A DNA stretch of 64,000 nt from Kwoniella bestiolae CBS 10118 (lineage: Eukaryota; Basidiomycota; Tremellomycetes; Tremellales; Cryptococcaceae). The stretch is from assembly GCF_000512585.2 (NCBI RefSeq), contig NC_089245.1:1984001-2048000 (forward strand). The letters run 5' to 3'. Position 1 is the first letter of the stretch, and each line of letters starts with the position of its first letter. Shown here in pieces: positions 44,554 to 54,126 of the stretch. The translations under genes and the position numbers were made by a program. Below the pieces are notes generated by a model that ran no database searches, was not told where the DNA came from, and worked only from the letters and a program-made list of their open reading frames with translations.

Positions 44554-45138
44554 TTATTGCTTTCTGTTGAAGTGCCAGGAGATAGGGAAGACACCTTGGT
44601 CCATGTTACCGTCGGTGAGGGCGGCGAAGGCGGAGGGGGAGAGATCGAGGGATCCATCGTCACAGGTGGGGCACTCGTCGGCGACGGTGACAACGATCTT
44701 CTTGCCGTTGGCGGAGTTGGTCAAGGTGATACCCTGTCCACAGTTGGATCCACCGCTTGAGAGGGAATATTCATCAGCACAAGTCAGAAAAAACGAGAAG
44801 GAACGACCCGGAGATGGTGGTAGCCAAAGAGGATGAAGGTGGAGGTGAAAAGGAGGAATTGACGCTCACTTTCTTTGGTATTGGGCAGAGTTAAGAGCGA
44901 CAATGTAGTCCTCGTTGACGTTCCACCATCCACAGGCACCAAGACCGACTTCGAAGTAAGTGGCTCTGAGGGAGGCCAAGACATATATCAGCTATGGAAC
45001 CTGGGGAGGGAGAAGCGGAGTAGAGATAGAAACTCACTGTCCATCGTGTTGGATTCTCTTCTCGAGTTGAGATTCAACGGGAGCAGCAAGGACGGCTGAG
45101 GCAGCGACGAGAGCAGTGAAGACTTTGGCGAACATTTT
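44554..45138 (-). CDS. Secreted RlpA-like double-psi beta-barrel protein A
   Basis: Three exons (45038-45138, 44870-44965, 44554-44755) encode 132 residues. A signal peptide (residues about 1-19, VFTALVAASAVLAAP) and a short pro-segment ending in the kexin-type site LEKR precede the domain. The domain has ATYFEVGLGACGWWNVNEDY, IVALNSAQYQ, GGSNCGQGITLTN, VTVADECPTCDDGSLDLSPS and GVFPISWHF. This is the DPBB fold of RlpA, barwin and expansin-like fungal proteins: GACG near the start, the ADECP-C motif and the LDLSP block. Such proteins are secreted and may bind or modify cell-wall polysaccharide; some are plant-interaction factors. The Asp in VADEC is kept. A paralogue lies 2.3 kb away on the same strand. 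Exact role unknown. Confidence 0.86.
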
Positions 45139-45290
45139 GTCTGGAGTGAATGTGTGTAGTTGGGTTGTAGGTACTAGACCGTTTGTAGTTTTGGTTATTC
45201 AAAGAATGAGTTGGTTGAGCTTTGTAGCGTTGGAGTGATTGTGTATTTTGGTGAGGAACTGAGAACTATTTTATCGATTTCTGAAGGGGA

Positions 45291-45304
45291 TTATATACCT
45301 TTTT
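45291..45304 (-). promoter_or_regulatory. TATA-type core promoter of DPBB gene A
   Basis: On the coding strand the sequence reads AAAAAGGTATATAA, about 155 bp before the ATG. The same AAAAAGGTATA core precedes the paralogue, which supports a functional role. Confidence 0.6.
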
Positions 45305-46173
45305 GCATGCGAGCTCCAACATGAATCCACTTCGTTCACTTTCAATAAAATGTCTGCGGTGCGATGCCTTGACAATGCTTGAGAAGAGAGGGAATTCAGT
45401 GATCAGCCCCGATCCCACATGTACACCGAATCTGGACGTTCTGGTCTTTCATTATTACCACACATCCTCGTTCATTAGATTTTTGAGGCCCAAGATAAAC
45501 CCACCCGCTCCTTAACTTACGGCGTTCGTTCTCTTTTTGTCCTCATCGGATTCATTCAACCCAGATCAGGCATAATCAGATAATCCGTAGATTCAGCTCC
45601 GAAGCCTCAGCTCTCGGCGTATCATTAGAGAGAGTCCTCGAACAATAGAATCAGCATCGGGATCGAAAATTTGAATTTGTGGAGAAGAATGAGGGGTGGA
45701 TAGGGAATCGACCACCCCAAAATCATCTACCCGTGTAAAGAGGCGCCAAGCCTGTCCGTCAGTGGTAAGTCATCAATAGACCTGGGCCGAGTGAGCCCTC
45801 TAGATATCGGCATGTGGTGAGGGATGATGACCTGAGCATAGGATAATGACTGACCATCCAGAAGTGGAAAATTTGCAGTGATGGTGCAATGGCCTTGCTC
45901 CAACAGTGGGGAATTGGAGTTCGAGCTACCTCAAAAGATGCTGTAAGATACTGGGTATAATTTCCCTATTATTCCCTATCTTTATGAGGGCTGTTCGTAC
46001 AGATGAAAGACCAGAACGGAAAAGATCAAAGGTATGAAAAGGGTATCAGAGACAGAATTGAGGGTCAAGATGATCGACATGACCTAGTGTAGATATCGGT
46101 GTCCTCAATCCGCTGCTCCGAGGCCTTGATGTATTAGGTGATCAAGATTAGAGCTAGTCTCGGAGCAAGTACA

Positions 46174-46345
46174 GGTGGGTGGGTAGCTCAGAGCGTAAAC
46201 GCAAGGTGGGACTTTGCTCATCGGCCGGCAAGCTGTGGTGTCGTACAAGTGGAAGACCCCAAATTTAGCTCTAGGTGCTTGATCGACAAGCACCAAGGTC
46301 TACAAGGTCCAAGGTCCGGGATTCAAATCTACCGTGTTACCTATT
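46174..46345 (+). ncRNA. Candidate Pol III-type structured RNA (low confidence)
   Basis: A tRNA-like box A sequence (TAGCTCAGAGCG near 46184) and a box B-like GATTCAAATCT near 46321 lie about 135 bp apart. Between them is a perfect 8-bp hairpin GGTGCTTG-ATCGA-CAAGCACC at 46274-46294. The spacing is too great and the stems too imperfect for a normal tRNA. It could be a small Pol III transcript or a decayed tRNA-derived element. The first run of four T downstream is near 46454. Confidence 0.25.
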
Positions 46346-47478
46346 ATCAGTGCCGACCCCATTTCCATTGATCCTGTATGTTAAAATCAAGCAGCAGCGG
46401 GCCGGACGATGGAGGTATGAAAAACCTGCGAACGAGGAACAAAGGGTAGATCAGTTTTGGGGTATCAACGTATAGTCGTACTTTTCCCGATCCGAAATTA
46501 AGGTATGACCCCCGGGAACCGGTAAATTTGATCTTTCGTCGCTCTGGATTCCAGACCGTTCTTTACGAGATTACAGCCCTGAATATTCCGTGCGCTCTAC
46601 CGGGAGAAAGATCACAGACATCGATGCATGGTTTTCACGTGCTTTCTGGGGTCTCATCTTGCTAAACGAGCTTTGAATCAATCTTACCCACACCTTTGTC
46701 TCTGATGTACGGTAGAGCCTGGACACACCATTAGATGGTACACTACTGTACCGTTCATTAATCTATTCATGGGAATGGTATTAGCGTCTTTCTCCCAGCT
46801 AGTGGACGCCATTGACGCGCACACACGCATGAATCTGATGGAAATGACTGAGCATCTCATCGGGAGCAATACACATACAGAGTGGGAAACCCATGTGGAA
46901 CAAAAAGGTCTTTCGTGGGAATTTGTATACGAGGCGTTTGGCGTTTCCAGGTCTGTCTGTGTGTCTGTGTATGTAGGAACGGGGGTGTGCGGTTTACCGG
47001 TGATTGGACGTACAAATGATCCCATTCTTTTACTTCGTCCAGGATGGAAATATGATTGTGATTCGAATACGTGATATCGGCCGGTCCGCAAGTGCTGCTG
47101 CCGCGAACAGCGGTGTTCTGGCTATTTCTGGATACGACCGAAGATGTCCTATGTGAGGGCGGAAACAAGATCAACTTGCCACGAGGGAGTCTGGTCAGTA
47201 CATGAGTAAAAGGAGACGTCGTTGAGCCAGGCAAAGGTGAAAAGTCTATGCATTTTCACATGGATTATAAGTTAAAATTCGTCACCATCGTTAAAAGAGC
47301 GTTTCTATTTGTATGTATCTATGCTATAGTAGGTCATAAGAGGGTACGTCACCGGGACGTTTCGTTTTGATTGTTTTGAATGAAGTTCGTTAAACCCAAA
47401 ATGTTTTGAGATGTGCGTGGTGACGAATGAGGGAATGAGATGTATTGTCCATTAGATGATAAGGGATGGTGGAGGAGA

Positions 47479-47990
47479 TTATAAGTATCCCCAGGACATC
47501 TCGAAGACTCCTTGGTCAAAGTTGTTGTTGGTGAGGTGACCGAAGAGACCTTCAGACATGTCGAGGTCACCGGAGTTACATGAGGGGCCTACAAGGGATC
47601 TTCAAGTCAGCAACTGCGCCATCGGTGAGAGACAGAAGATAAACTTACACTCGTCGGCTACGGTAGGGAAAGCAATGGTGCTGGTAGCAGGGTTCCATAC
47701 CCAGATCTTGTTACCGCACTTGGATCCATCGTATTGAGCAGAGTTGACAGCGACGACGCTACGAACAACGAATTGAAAGTAAGTTGATGCACGGCAGAAG
47801 TGGAGGTAAATCAAAAGGTACGGGACACTCACTAGTCAGACCCAGAGTTGGTCCATCCACAAGCACCAAGTCCAGCAGCGTAGTAGGTGGCAGTACCGGA
47901 GTTCTGGTCCTTCTTCTCGAGCGAAGGAGCAGCAGTAGCGAAAGTGAGAGCAGCGAAAGCAGCTACGATGGTTGATTTACCGAAGAACAT
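47479..47990 (-). CDS. Secreted RlpA-like double-psi beta-barrel protein B
   Basis: Three exons (47833-47990, 47649-47758, 47479-47588) give 125 residues. A signal peptide (about 1-20, IVAAFAALTFATAAP) and SLEKK are followed directly by TATYYAAGLGACGWTNSGSD, VVAVNSAQYDGSKCG, FPTVADECPSC, GDLDMSEGLFGHL and FDQGVFEMSWGY. All domain landmarks match gene A (GACGW, NSAQY, VADECP-C, DLDxS, QGVFxxSW), so the two are paralogues. Here the intron before the ADEC cysteine is in a different place, and a dibasic KK replaces KR. The linker between the second Cys pair is shorter. The product should be exported to the wall or medium. Confidence 0.86.
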
Positions 47991-49677
47991 TTTTGTTGAT
48001 TTTTGTTGTTGTTTGGTGGTGAACCGCGGTGGAGGTCTTGATTAGACTTTTGACTTGAGGTCGGTTTTGTTCGAAGTTTTCGAAGTAAAGGTCAAAGAAT
48101 GACTTTATGTTTTGTTTGAGTTGTTGATGTGGAGAAGAAACGATTCGAGATGTGTTGAGAGGGAGGTATTTATACCTTTTTCTGCTCTGTAGAGCAGATG
48201 TATCTTGAGCACCCTCGATCCAAGGAAGATTTTTTGAGGTTCTTCTCAGCCTCCTCTCAATTCCTTTCCTAAATTACATGAATTCATTTCCTGCTTCTCC
48301 CTCATACCTATACCTGCACTCATGAGGGTCCTTCGGGTTGTTTTATTGTTCGAACGTGGTCTCGATCATACCTATGTGCTTTACCCCATAATTCCTTGAA
48401 AGCGAACAGAGTCAAACCCCGCAGGACACTCGAATCGAAATCGAAAGGAAAAATTCCGTCTCGCCTGATGGTCCATCAACAGACTGAATGGGCGGACTGG
48501 ACTGTGCTTGATCTGTCATGTCTAGAAGCAGGGAAGGAAGGGATGCATCAAATTGACGTCGACGTCATCTGAATGCGACTAGACCTCCCTTGACCCCATT
48601 CCCACACTCGTCAAGCGGTTGTCTGGACAACGATCCATGTACCCGTAAAACGTGTCGTATGACGAAGGGCGGATCCCAACTGAAGTGGTAGGTTACTGTG
48701 AATCGGTTCTATACCCTCCTCTGCGAAAATGAATGAATGTATGGGGAAGATGAAACTGGGGTAATGCATTTAGCGCAGCATTCAATAGTTTTTGCGAACT
48801 TAGCGTCGCACTAATATGCTCGGATGTCCCGACCTTTCAGAATGGGGAAACGGAAGCTATTTTACACTTTTTACTCTGAGCGTTGGTGACATCACTCGAG
48901 ACAAAATCGCAATTGAGCGTCAAAAGAAGCTTCAAGCAAGTCTGGGTTATTCAACTCTCTTCAGAGCAGTGGAAGCCTTGCTGACCTCACTTGCGCTCGA
49001 CTGGCAGAGGCAGGACAAAGTGTTTCACGAATCCCAAGAGATGGTTCAGTAGCTCCAACCTTGAACGCTCAAATGATCTGCAGTGGCGCACGAAAAGCAT
49101 CATCAGACCCTGAATGTTCCGGGGTAAATTGTTCTGCCTGCGGCATAGCTTGCGGCTGTACATGACATCTCATCCCATCGTTTGAGTTGCCCTCCGATAA
49201 ATGTGGAAGAAAGCGAAGTGTGGGAAAGACCTCACTTTCGAACGGAGCAGATCTGGACAGACTTTGAGAGCACGCACATCCAGTACATGTTATGGGGATA
49301 GAGGATTCGACTCTCTTCGCATGATCTGCTTTGCCGCAATTAGAGGGAAAGCCGAAAATCAGCACCATATCATTCGGCCGCGAGCGGCAGGGAGTAGAAT
49401 CCTTACATGCGACACTTTTCGGCATTGTACGGGCGTGTTTTTGACAGGTGGACCTGACGCTTATCTTATCACTGCTTCCAAGTACCTGATGAGACCTGCC
49501 TGATCGTTCAACAATGTTCGGCAGAGCGTACAAAGGGATGCATGTATATTTTACTTTTATATGATCATATTTGTACAACAACAACAATGCTAGTATTCGA
49601 GACTGTCGACTAAACTATTATTACAAATGACCCTCACTGCCTAGGCATGAATCTCTTGATCTTTTGAATCACACTGA
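47991..49677. other. Gene-poor 1.7 kb region upstream of DPBB gene B
   Basis: Contains the DPBB gene B promoter and a CAACAA-rich leader next to 47990. The remainder holds only short frames on either strand without domains. An 8-bp complementary pair (GAGCAGAT near 49242 and ATCTGCTT near 49328) could close a roughly 95-nt hairpin, but no tRNA cloverleaf fits. Confidence 0.5.
48168..48181 (-). promoter_or_regulatory. TATA-type core promoter of DPBB gene B
   Basis: Coding-strand sequence AAAAAGGTATAAAT, about 180 bp before the ATG and nearly identical to the element before gene A. Confidence 0.6.
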
Positions 49678-51522
49678 TTACATATTTTCAAGATCGATAT
49701 ACTCTTCTTCTTCCCCATCATGATCTTCCGTGCCTTTCCCAAGGATCTCACTCTCAACTTCCCAGCCATACTCTTTCCTAACTACCAATCTCGACAACAC
49801 CTCCACATCACCATCATCCTTATCTCTATCGCTCTCACGGGAGTGCGATCGATCCCTCTTAAACGCAGGGAATGACCACCATGCCTTTCCCCCATTTCCA
49901 CTTGGAGCCATATTTTCCGAATCTGAATTTACCGATACCGATGGCAGAGACTTGATTGACGCGGTGGGACTAGGACATAGCGTCGACGTCTCTGAGAGGG
50001 AACCAGTACTACCCGGTGACGAGCCCAGTTCTTTCCCTCCGCCCAAGGAGGGTTGAGTCTGATGAGTAGGCATAGAGAGAGGATTGGGCTGTCGAAGTCT
50101 GGATGTGGTAGGACGTCTTTGAACGGGTTTGGGAGGTGGGAAGAGCGGATTGGACGAGAAGGAAGGTAATGCTGGTGGACCCATCGTACCGTGTTGTCTT
50201 GTTGGGATCGTAAGGAGATTAGGAGACGAGTGGGTGTGTCTATGACCGCTCCCATTTCTCAAATAAGAAGGTAACGGTCTAGAAGGTTTGACCAGCGTAG
50301 TAGTCTTACTATCGGGTGTGTCCGTGTTCGATGTCCCAAGCGGTACAGGTGGTTTGGGTAGGGACGGGAGACTGCCAGAACTGGGAAAGGCGAATGACCC
50401 AGTTTCGATACCTGGTATATTCTTCAACCTTTCTTTCAGCCGTTCCGAGGATCCAGGTTTCCTGCCCCTCCCTCTATCCATATCTGAGATCATATCTCCG
50501 GCCGCGATCCCGTCATTTTTCGGAGGTGTATCGGGGAAAGACCAAGTTGCCAGCACAGCTATGTCCGATACAGAACTAGTCGATTCGATACTACTTCTTC
50601 TAGAATGCAACCCTTTCCTCGGCGTACCAGTGAGAGAATGTATATCTTGGACGGACCATGATCTAGGAGAAGCTATTGGTCTAGTCGGTGACCTGGCCAT
50701 TCGATTCTTCGATGAAGGCGAGTAAGTGATATTTATAGGATTTAACGGAGGGGGAGGCATGGAAGCGTAAGAGTTAGAGAGATTCGGAGGTGGGACTGAG
50801 GAATTTGAGTTGGACCTCTCTAAAGACGGTTTGGTAAATTGCAATTCCGGTATTCTATCCTCATCATCCCCCTCTTCCTCTTCTAAAGCCAGGGTGAGCG
50901 ATATAGGCGATATCTTTGATTTGCTGGGTTTCCTACTGTGCGGATTGATCAAAGGGGAAGGAGGCATAGATCTGTGGGAGGGCTCCCCCTGTCCTTCTAT
51001 CAAGGTGGGTAGACTGATCGCGCTGGTGGATGCTAGGGGATTGCGTGATATCGAGAATTCCTGTAATTTGCCTGTTGGAGGTGGTAGTGCAGAAGCAGGA
51101 AGGGCGGAATGGCAACGACGATGTGTGGGTCGAGTAGGAGTTTTCAATCTAGGAGGTGGTGAACATGCTCTTGAGCCAAGCGCAGTCCCATTGAAACTGC
51201 TAGTGGACAGTCTCCTTTTCTCACCTAGCCCTCCTCCAGGTAATGGTTCCCAATCCCCTGTGAGATCCGTCACAGATGCACTGGCAGGTAGGAGGCTGCC
51301 TAGACCCGTATTTTGGTTTGACTTGATAGGTGTAAGAGAGGGTGAGGGGGGGATGGTCTGTATAGGTGAATCTACGGTTTGGGTTGCGTTGGACCTGGAT
51401 CGGGATCGCGTGCGAGATAGTTTGGTGGGTGTGTTTCGTGTCGTCGGGTAGAAGACAGGTGGTGAGGTGTCGATCAGACCTCCTAGGATTCCTGAGGGGA
51501 GTGAGGGGAGGGTGAATACCAT
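49678..51522 (-). CDS. Long disordered Ser/Pro-rich protein of unknown function
   Basis: A single frame of 614 residues from the ATG at 51522. Almost the whole protein is predicted disordered by composition: Ser, Pro, Arg and Thr dominate. There are many SP/TP phosphorylation sites, RxxS sites (HRRCHSALP, HSRRSSIES, RHTHSSPNLL) and Pro-rich stretches (VPPPNL, MPPPPL, LFPPPKPVQRR). The repeated RxxSxP-like pattern resembles 14-3-3 or AGC-kinase-target proteins. A folded C-terminal block has KAWWSFPAFKRDRSHSRESD, then LSRLVVRKEYGWEVESEILG and an acidic end EEEEYIDLENM. No domain recognised. It is likely a signalling or cytoskeletal scaffold, as inference only. Confidence 0.68.
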   Translation of the reverse strand: MVFTLPSLPSGILGGLIDTSPPVFYPTTRNTPTKLSRTRSRSRSNATQTVDSPIQTIPPSPSLTPIKSNQNTGLGSLLPASASVTDLTGDWEPLPGGGLGEKRRLSTSSFNGTALGSRACSPPPRLKTPTRPTHRRCHSALPASALPPPTGKLQEFSISRNPLASTSAISLPTLIEGQGEPSHRSMPPSPLINPHSRKPSKSKISPISLTLALEEEEGDDEDRIPELQFTKPSLERSNSNSSVPPPNLSNSYASMPPPPLNPINITYSPSSKNRMARSPTRPIASPRSWSVQDIHSLTGTPRKGLHSRRSSIESTSSVSDIAVLATWSFPDTPPKNDGIAAGDMISDMDRGRGRKPGSSERLKERLKNIPGIETGSFAFPSSGSLPSLPKPPVPLGTSNTDTPDSKTTTLVKPSRPLPSYLRNGSGHRHTHSSPNLLTIPTRQHGTMGPPALPSFSSNPLFPPPKPVQRRPTTSRLRQPNPLSMPTHQTQPSLGGGKELGSSPGSTGSLSETSTLCPSPTASIKSLPSVSVNSDSENMAPSGNGGKAWWSFPAFKRDRSHSRESDRDKDDGDVEVLSRLVVRKEYGWEVESEILGKGTEDHDGEEEEYIDLENM

Positions 51523-52947
51523 TGTAAGGTAGTGGTATCTTATATGCCTGTGAATCACCAAGTTCCTTTCTAGATCTAGCGTTCAACGCTTGTTTACTTC
51601 TTTTCGTCTGCTTAAACCGTGTTGAGGCTTTTTTGGGGAATGAAAGAATTTCTCAGTTTCTACGATGTTGAGAGGGAACGATAAGGGTGATATGACTATC
51701 CCGCACGCTATCGAGTCAAGGATGATCATCCCAATCAATCAGTTCGAACTCCTATGCAGACAATTCTACTCGAATAATCCCAAATTAGGAGGTGAATTTT
51801 GAGAGAGAGGTTCAAAGGAGATACCGCTTGACTCACGTTTTAATGGTCCATCATTGTGGGAGACGTATAAAGGAGGGTGAGGTTATTGGCTAGGCTCAGA
51901 TGGAGGGGATAAGGTATCTGTTGAAATGGGCAGAGGATCGATTGGTGCAAGTGGGCTATCGAGGAGGTTGTAATGCGATAACGACGACGGGGACGATGTA
52001 TAGGATGAAAGAGTGACAATATTGATTATTCAGGATACGTGAACTTCGAAACGGGGTGTTGACTTCCAACATCCAGACACGCAGTCCAGTAGTGTTGTTT
52101 CTTCTTGTAAAGAGGTACGACCTAGCCTAGTACATGTGAACAATTGAATGATGTCTTCGTGTATTCAAGGTTGATGATGGTCTCATGATTGTTTGATTCG
52201 TTTCGTTACTCGCCTTCTTGGTACGAGTATGAGAATGAGACAAATTGAAAACATTACTTTATACTTTGTACAATGCAATATACGACCTCATCGGATGCGT
52301 ACGCATTCCGTCATCGTCGATCTTCCTTTCCTCCCCACTCCGATGATATCAAGCCGTAGTGGAATGAACCAGTCCCATCGGATGGTCAGAGACTCGTCAA
52401 AGACGTAACAAGACCAATGTTTGGTTCCAAACTAAAACCCGGTTAGGTATCCCATCCGATGGGTCTTCCTTGTCCGTTCCCATAAAGCTGTTCCCACCAA
52501 GCTTACAGCTCTGCTGCGTGTTACACGACGTCGCCTGCAGATGCATACGACCACTAAGCAGTGCCGAGAAGCCAAGTGGCTTCGTACACTTGCAAGCAAT
52601 TTGGCGTGGGCGTAGGCTTAGGAAGAGGAAGGATCAAAACAAGCTTGATTTGGCTGTTTGGCTGCTTGTCCGCTATTCTGGGATATACAAGGTGTTCGCT
52701 CACTACAAAGTAGATCGAGAGGAATGATCATCGGGAATGTTGGATCGAGAAGGTTGAGGATGCGTCGAGCTTATGGTTGGATTTCTGATTGTTTTGAGCC
52801 TCATCTCCTACTGAACGTACATACGACACGCTTCGAGCAACACGCCAAGGGATAATCACCCCAGATGTCACTTCGAAAGCGTTTGTCATATGACACGAAA
52901 CATATACAATATACCCAAAAATGCATACTTAAGACCTTCTCCGTCAA
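51523..52947. other. Intergenic region, no gene seen
   Basis: About 1.4 kb. Contains the promoter of the disordered protein gene and the 3' UTR of the next minus-strand gene. A 13-bp interrupted palindrome CCCATCCGATGGG sits at 52451-52463. The plus-strand frame that begins at 52865 is antisense to the spliced membrane protein gene and is not called. Confidence 0.45.
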
Positions 52948-53691
52948 TTACTGCCCTACTGTCCCTTCACCCATATTTGAGATATTTATCGGTATTGGGC
53001 TTGCAGGTGCAAACGCAGCGCTGATGATTCTGAGAGATAGGAGTATTCGATGGATTGATAAAATAATCTGGATGATGCGTGAGATTATACCTGATTTCGG
53101 ATATTGTTGCGCATCTACCCACGACCGTACCGCCATCAGCCACTCAAATTACATTCACAACATATGTCCCCTGGCCAGTCCGTCGGTGTACGTTCTGCCT
53201 TTTATTACCTTTGATAAAAGACAGCACTCACCCCGCACACCTATCAACCTCAATATCTCCCTCACCTCACTAATCACGCAAATCCCCCCACTCCCCACTC
53301 CAATGATCGTAGCAACGTCCAGCGGCCTCCTCCAAGCCTTCTCATCAGGAATAAACGGCAACGTCGCGGTCCTCCAAGCCAGAATCCACAACAACCCCAC
53401 TCTGAAAAGCTGGTTGGAAGATGATGTAGGGATCTTCCAACCCCCTATCCTCTTTAAGGTCCTGAGCAAAGATCCGAACCCCGCAAAGAGGGAGTAGGCA
53501 ATGATGAGTCGTACTATACTTCGGGATATATCCCATGGGCGTGAGTCGGGAAGGGAGGTGAATGTTGATGAGGGGATGAAAGGGAGGGAGAGGGGCATGA
53601 GGAAGGCGTCGAGTCGGATTTGACGGAGGGGGATGAGGGGTGGGATGGGGAGGGTGAGGAGGAAGAGGAGGAGAAGGGGGAGGGAGGACAT
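52948..53691 (-). CDS. Multi-pass membrane protein of unknown function (208 aa)
   Basis: Two exons (53232-53691 and 52948-53114) encode 208 residues. The intron has a gtgagt donor and a ggctgatgg branch site. Four to five hydrophobic segments are visible: about 3-21 (LPLLLLFLLTLPIPPLIPL), 57-76 (SIVRLIIAYSLFAGFGSLL), 96-112, 128-147 (VATIIGVGSGGICVISEV) and 166-192 (IIQIILSIHRILLSLRIISA). Short basic loops lie between them. The last segment is followed by a short polar tail NISNMGEGTVGQ. No family is recognised; a small organelle or ER membrane protein is likely. Confidence 0.65.
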
Positions 53692-54126
53692 GGCGTGTGG
53701 GTCGTGGGGGGTTTGACTTTGGAGGTCTTTGCTGGGGCTATATCATTTGGGGTGCTGAGATCGGAGCAGGAAGCAAGATGTCTGATATGTCTTCTCTCGA
53801 ATGTCCGTTGATGCAAAGTATGCCATCAAAACATTGGGGAAATCAGCAACACCCAAACCAAAAGTACAACACGTCATACTAAGTGTCAACAAGGCGGCGA
53901 TGACCGCTTAAGCTTGATGGGTGAAGTGAGTGGCAGAATGTCTGACATCCTTTGAAAGGCAGATGAAAGGGGGTATGAAAGGGTACAACGCAGCGTTGGA
54001 TCAAACAATGGGGTTATATAACCTTGATAAGTATAAACAGGCAGTATCAACTGTCGCAATGTACACCTAATAAATGACAAAAGTCATTATTACCCAAAAA
54101 GACCTGACCTTCTTTCAAAAACAACG
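53692..54126. promoter_or_regulatory. Divergent promoter region
   Basis: 435 bp between divergent starts, with a gggttatataacc TATA-type palindrome-like element near 54010-54022, about 110 bp before the 54127 start. Confidence 0.45.

Larger units (their letters stand above)
45139..47478. other. Gene-poor 2.3 kb region between the two DPBB genes
   Basis: No convincing protein gene. The first 170 bp hold the promoter of DPBB gene A. A candidate structured RNA with Pol III-like boxes lies at 46174-46345. A GTCTGTCTGTGTGTCTGTGT low-complexity run occurs near 46950-46972. A plus-strand frame of about 101 codons (46769-47074) has no recognisable domain. Despite its length the region shows no transposon ends or remnants that I can see. 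Confidence 0.5.

Noticed and set aside
46769..47074. Plus-strand open frame of about 101 codons in the DPBB interval
   Set aside because: No domain and no splice context, and half of it is GT-rich low-complexity sequence.
49240..49340. Possible tRNA-like element with complementary ends GAGCAGAT and ATCTGCTT and a TTCGAC loop-like sequence
   Set aside because: No box A, no D-arm and no anticodon arm can be folded. The end pairing alone is not sufficient.
49678..51561. Longer N terminus for the disordered Ser/Pro protein
   Set aside because: The extra residues upstream of 51522 lack an ATG start.
52865..53497. Plus-strand open frame of about 210 codons
   Set aside because: It is antisense to the two-exon membrane protein gene (52948-53691, minus), which has canonical splice signals and hydrophobic segments in its own frame.
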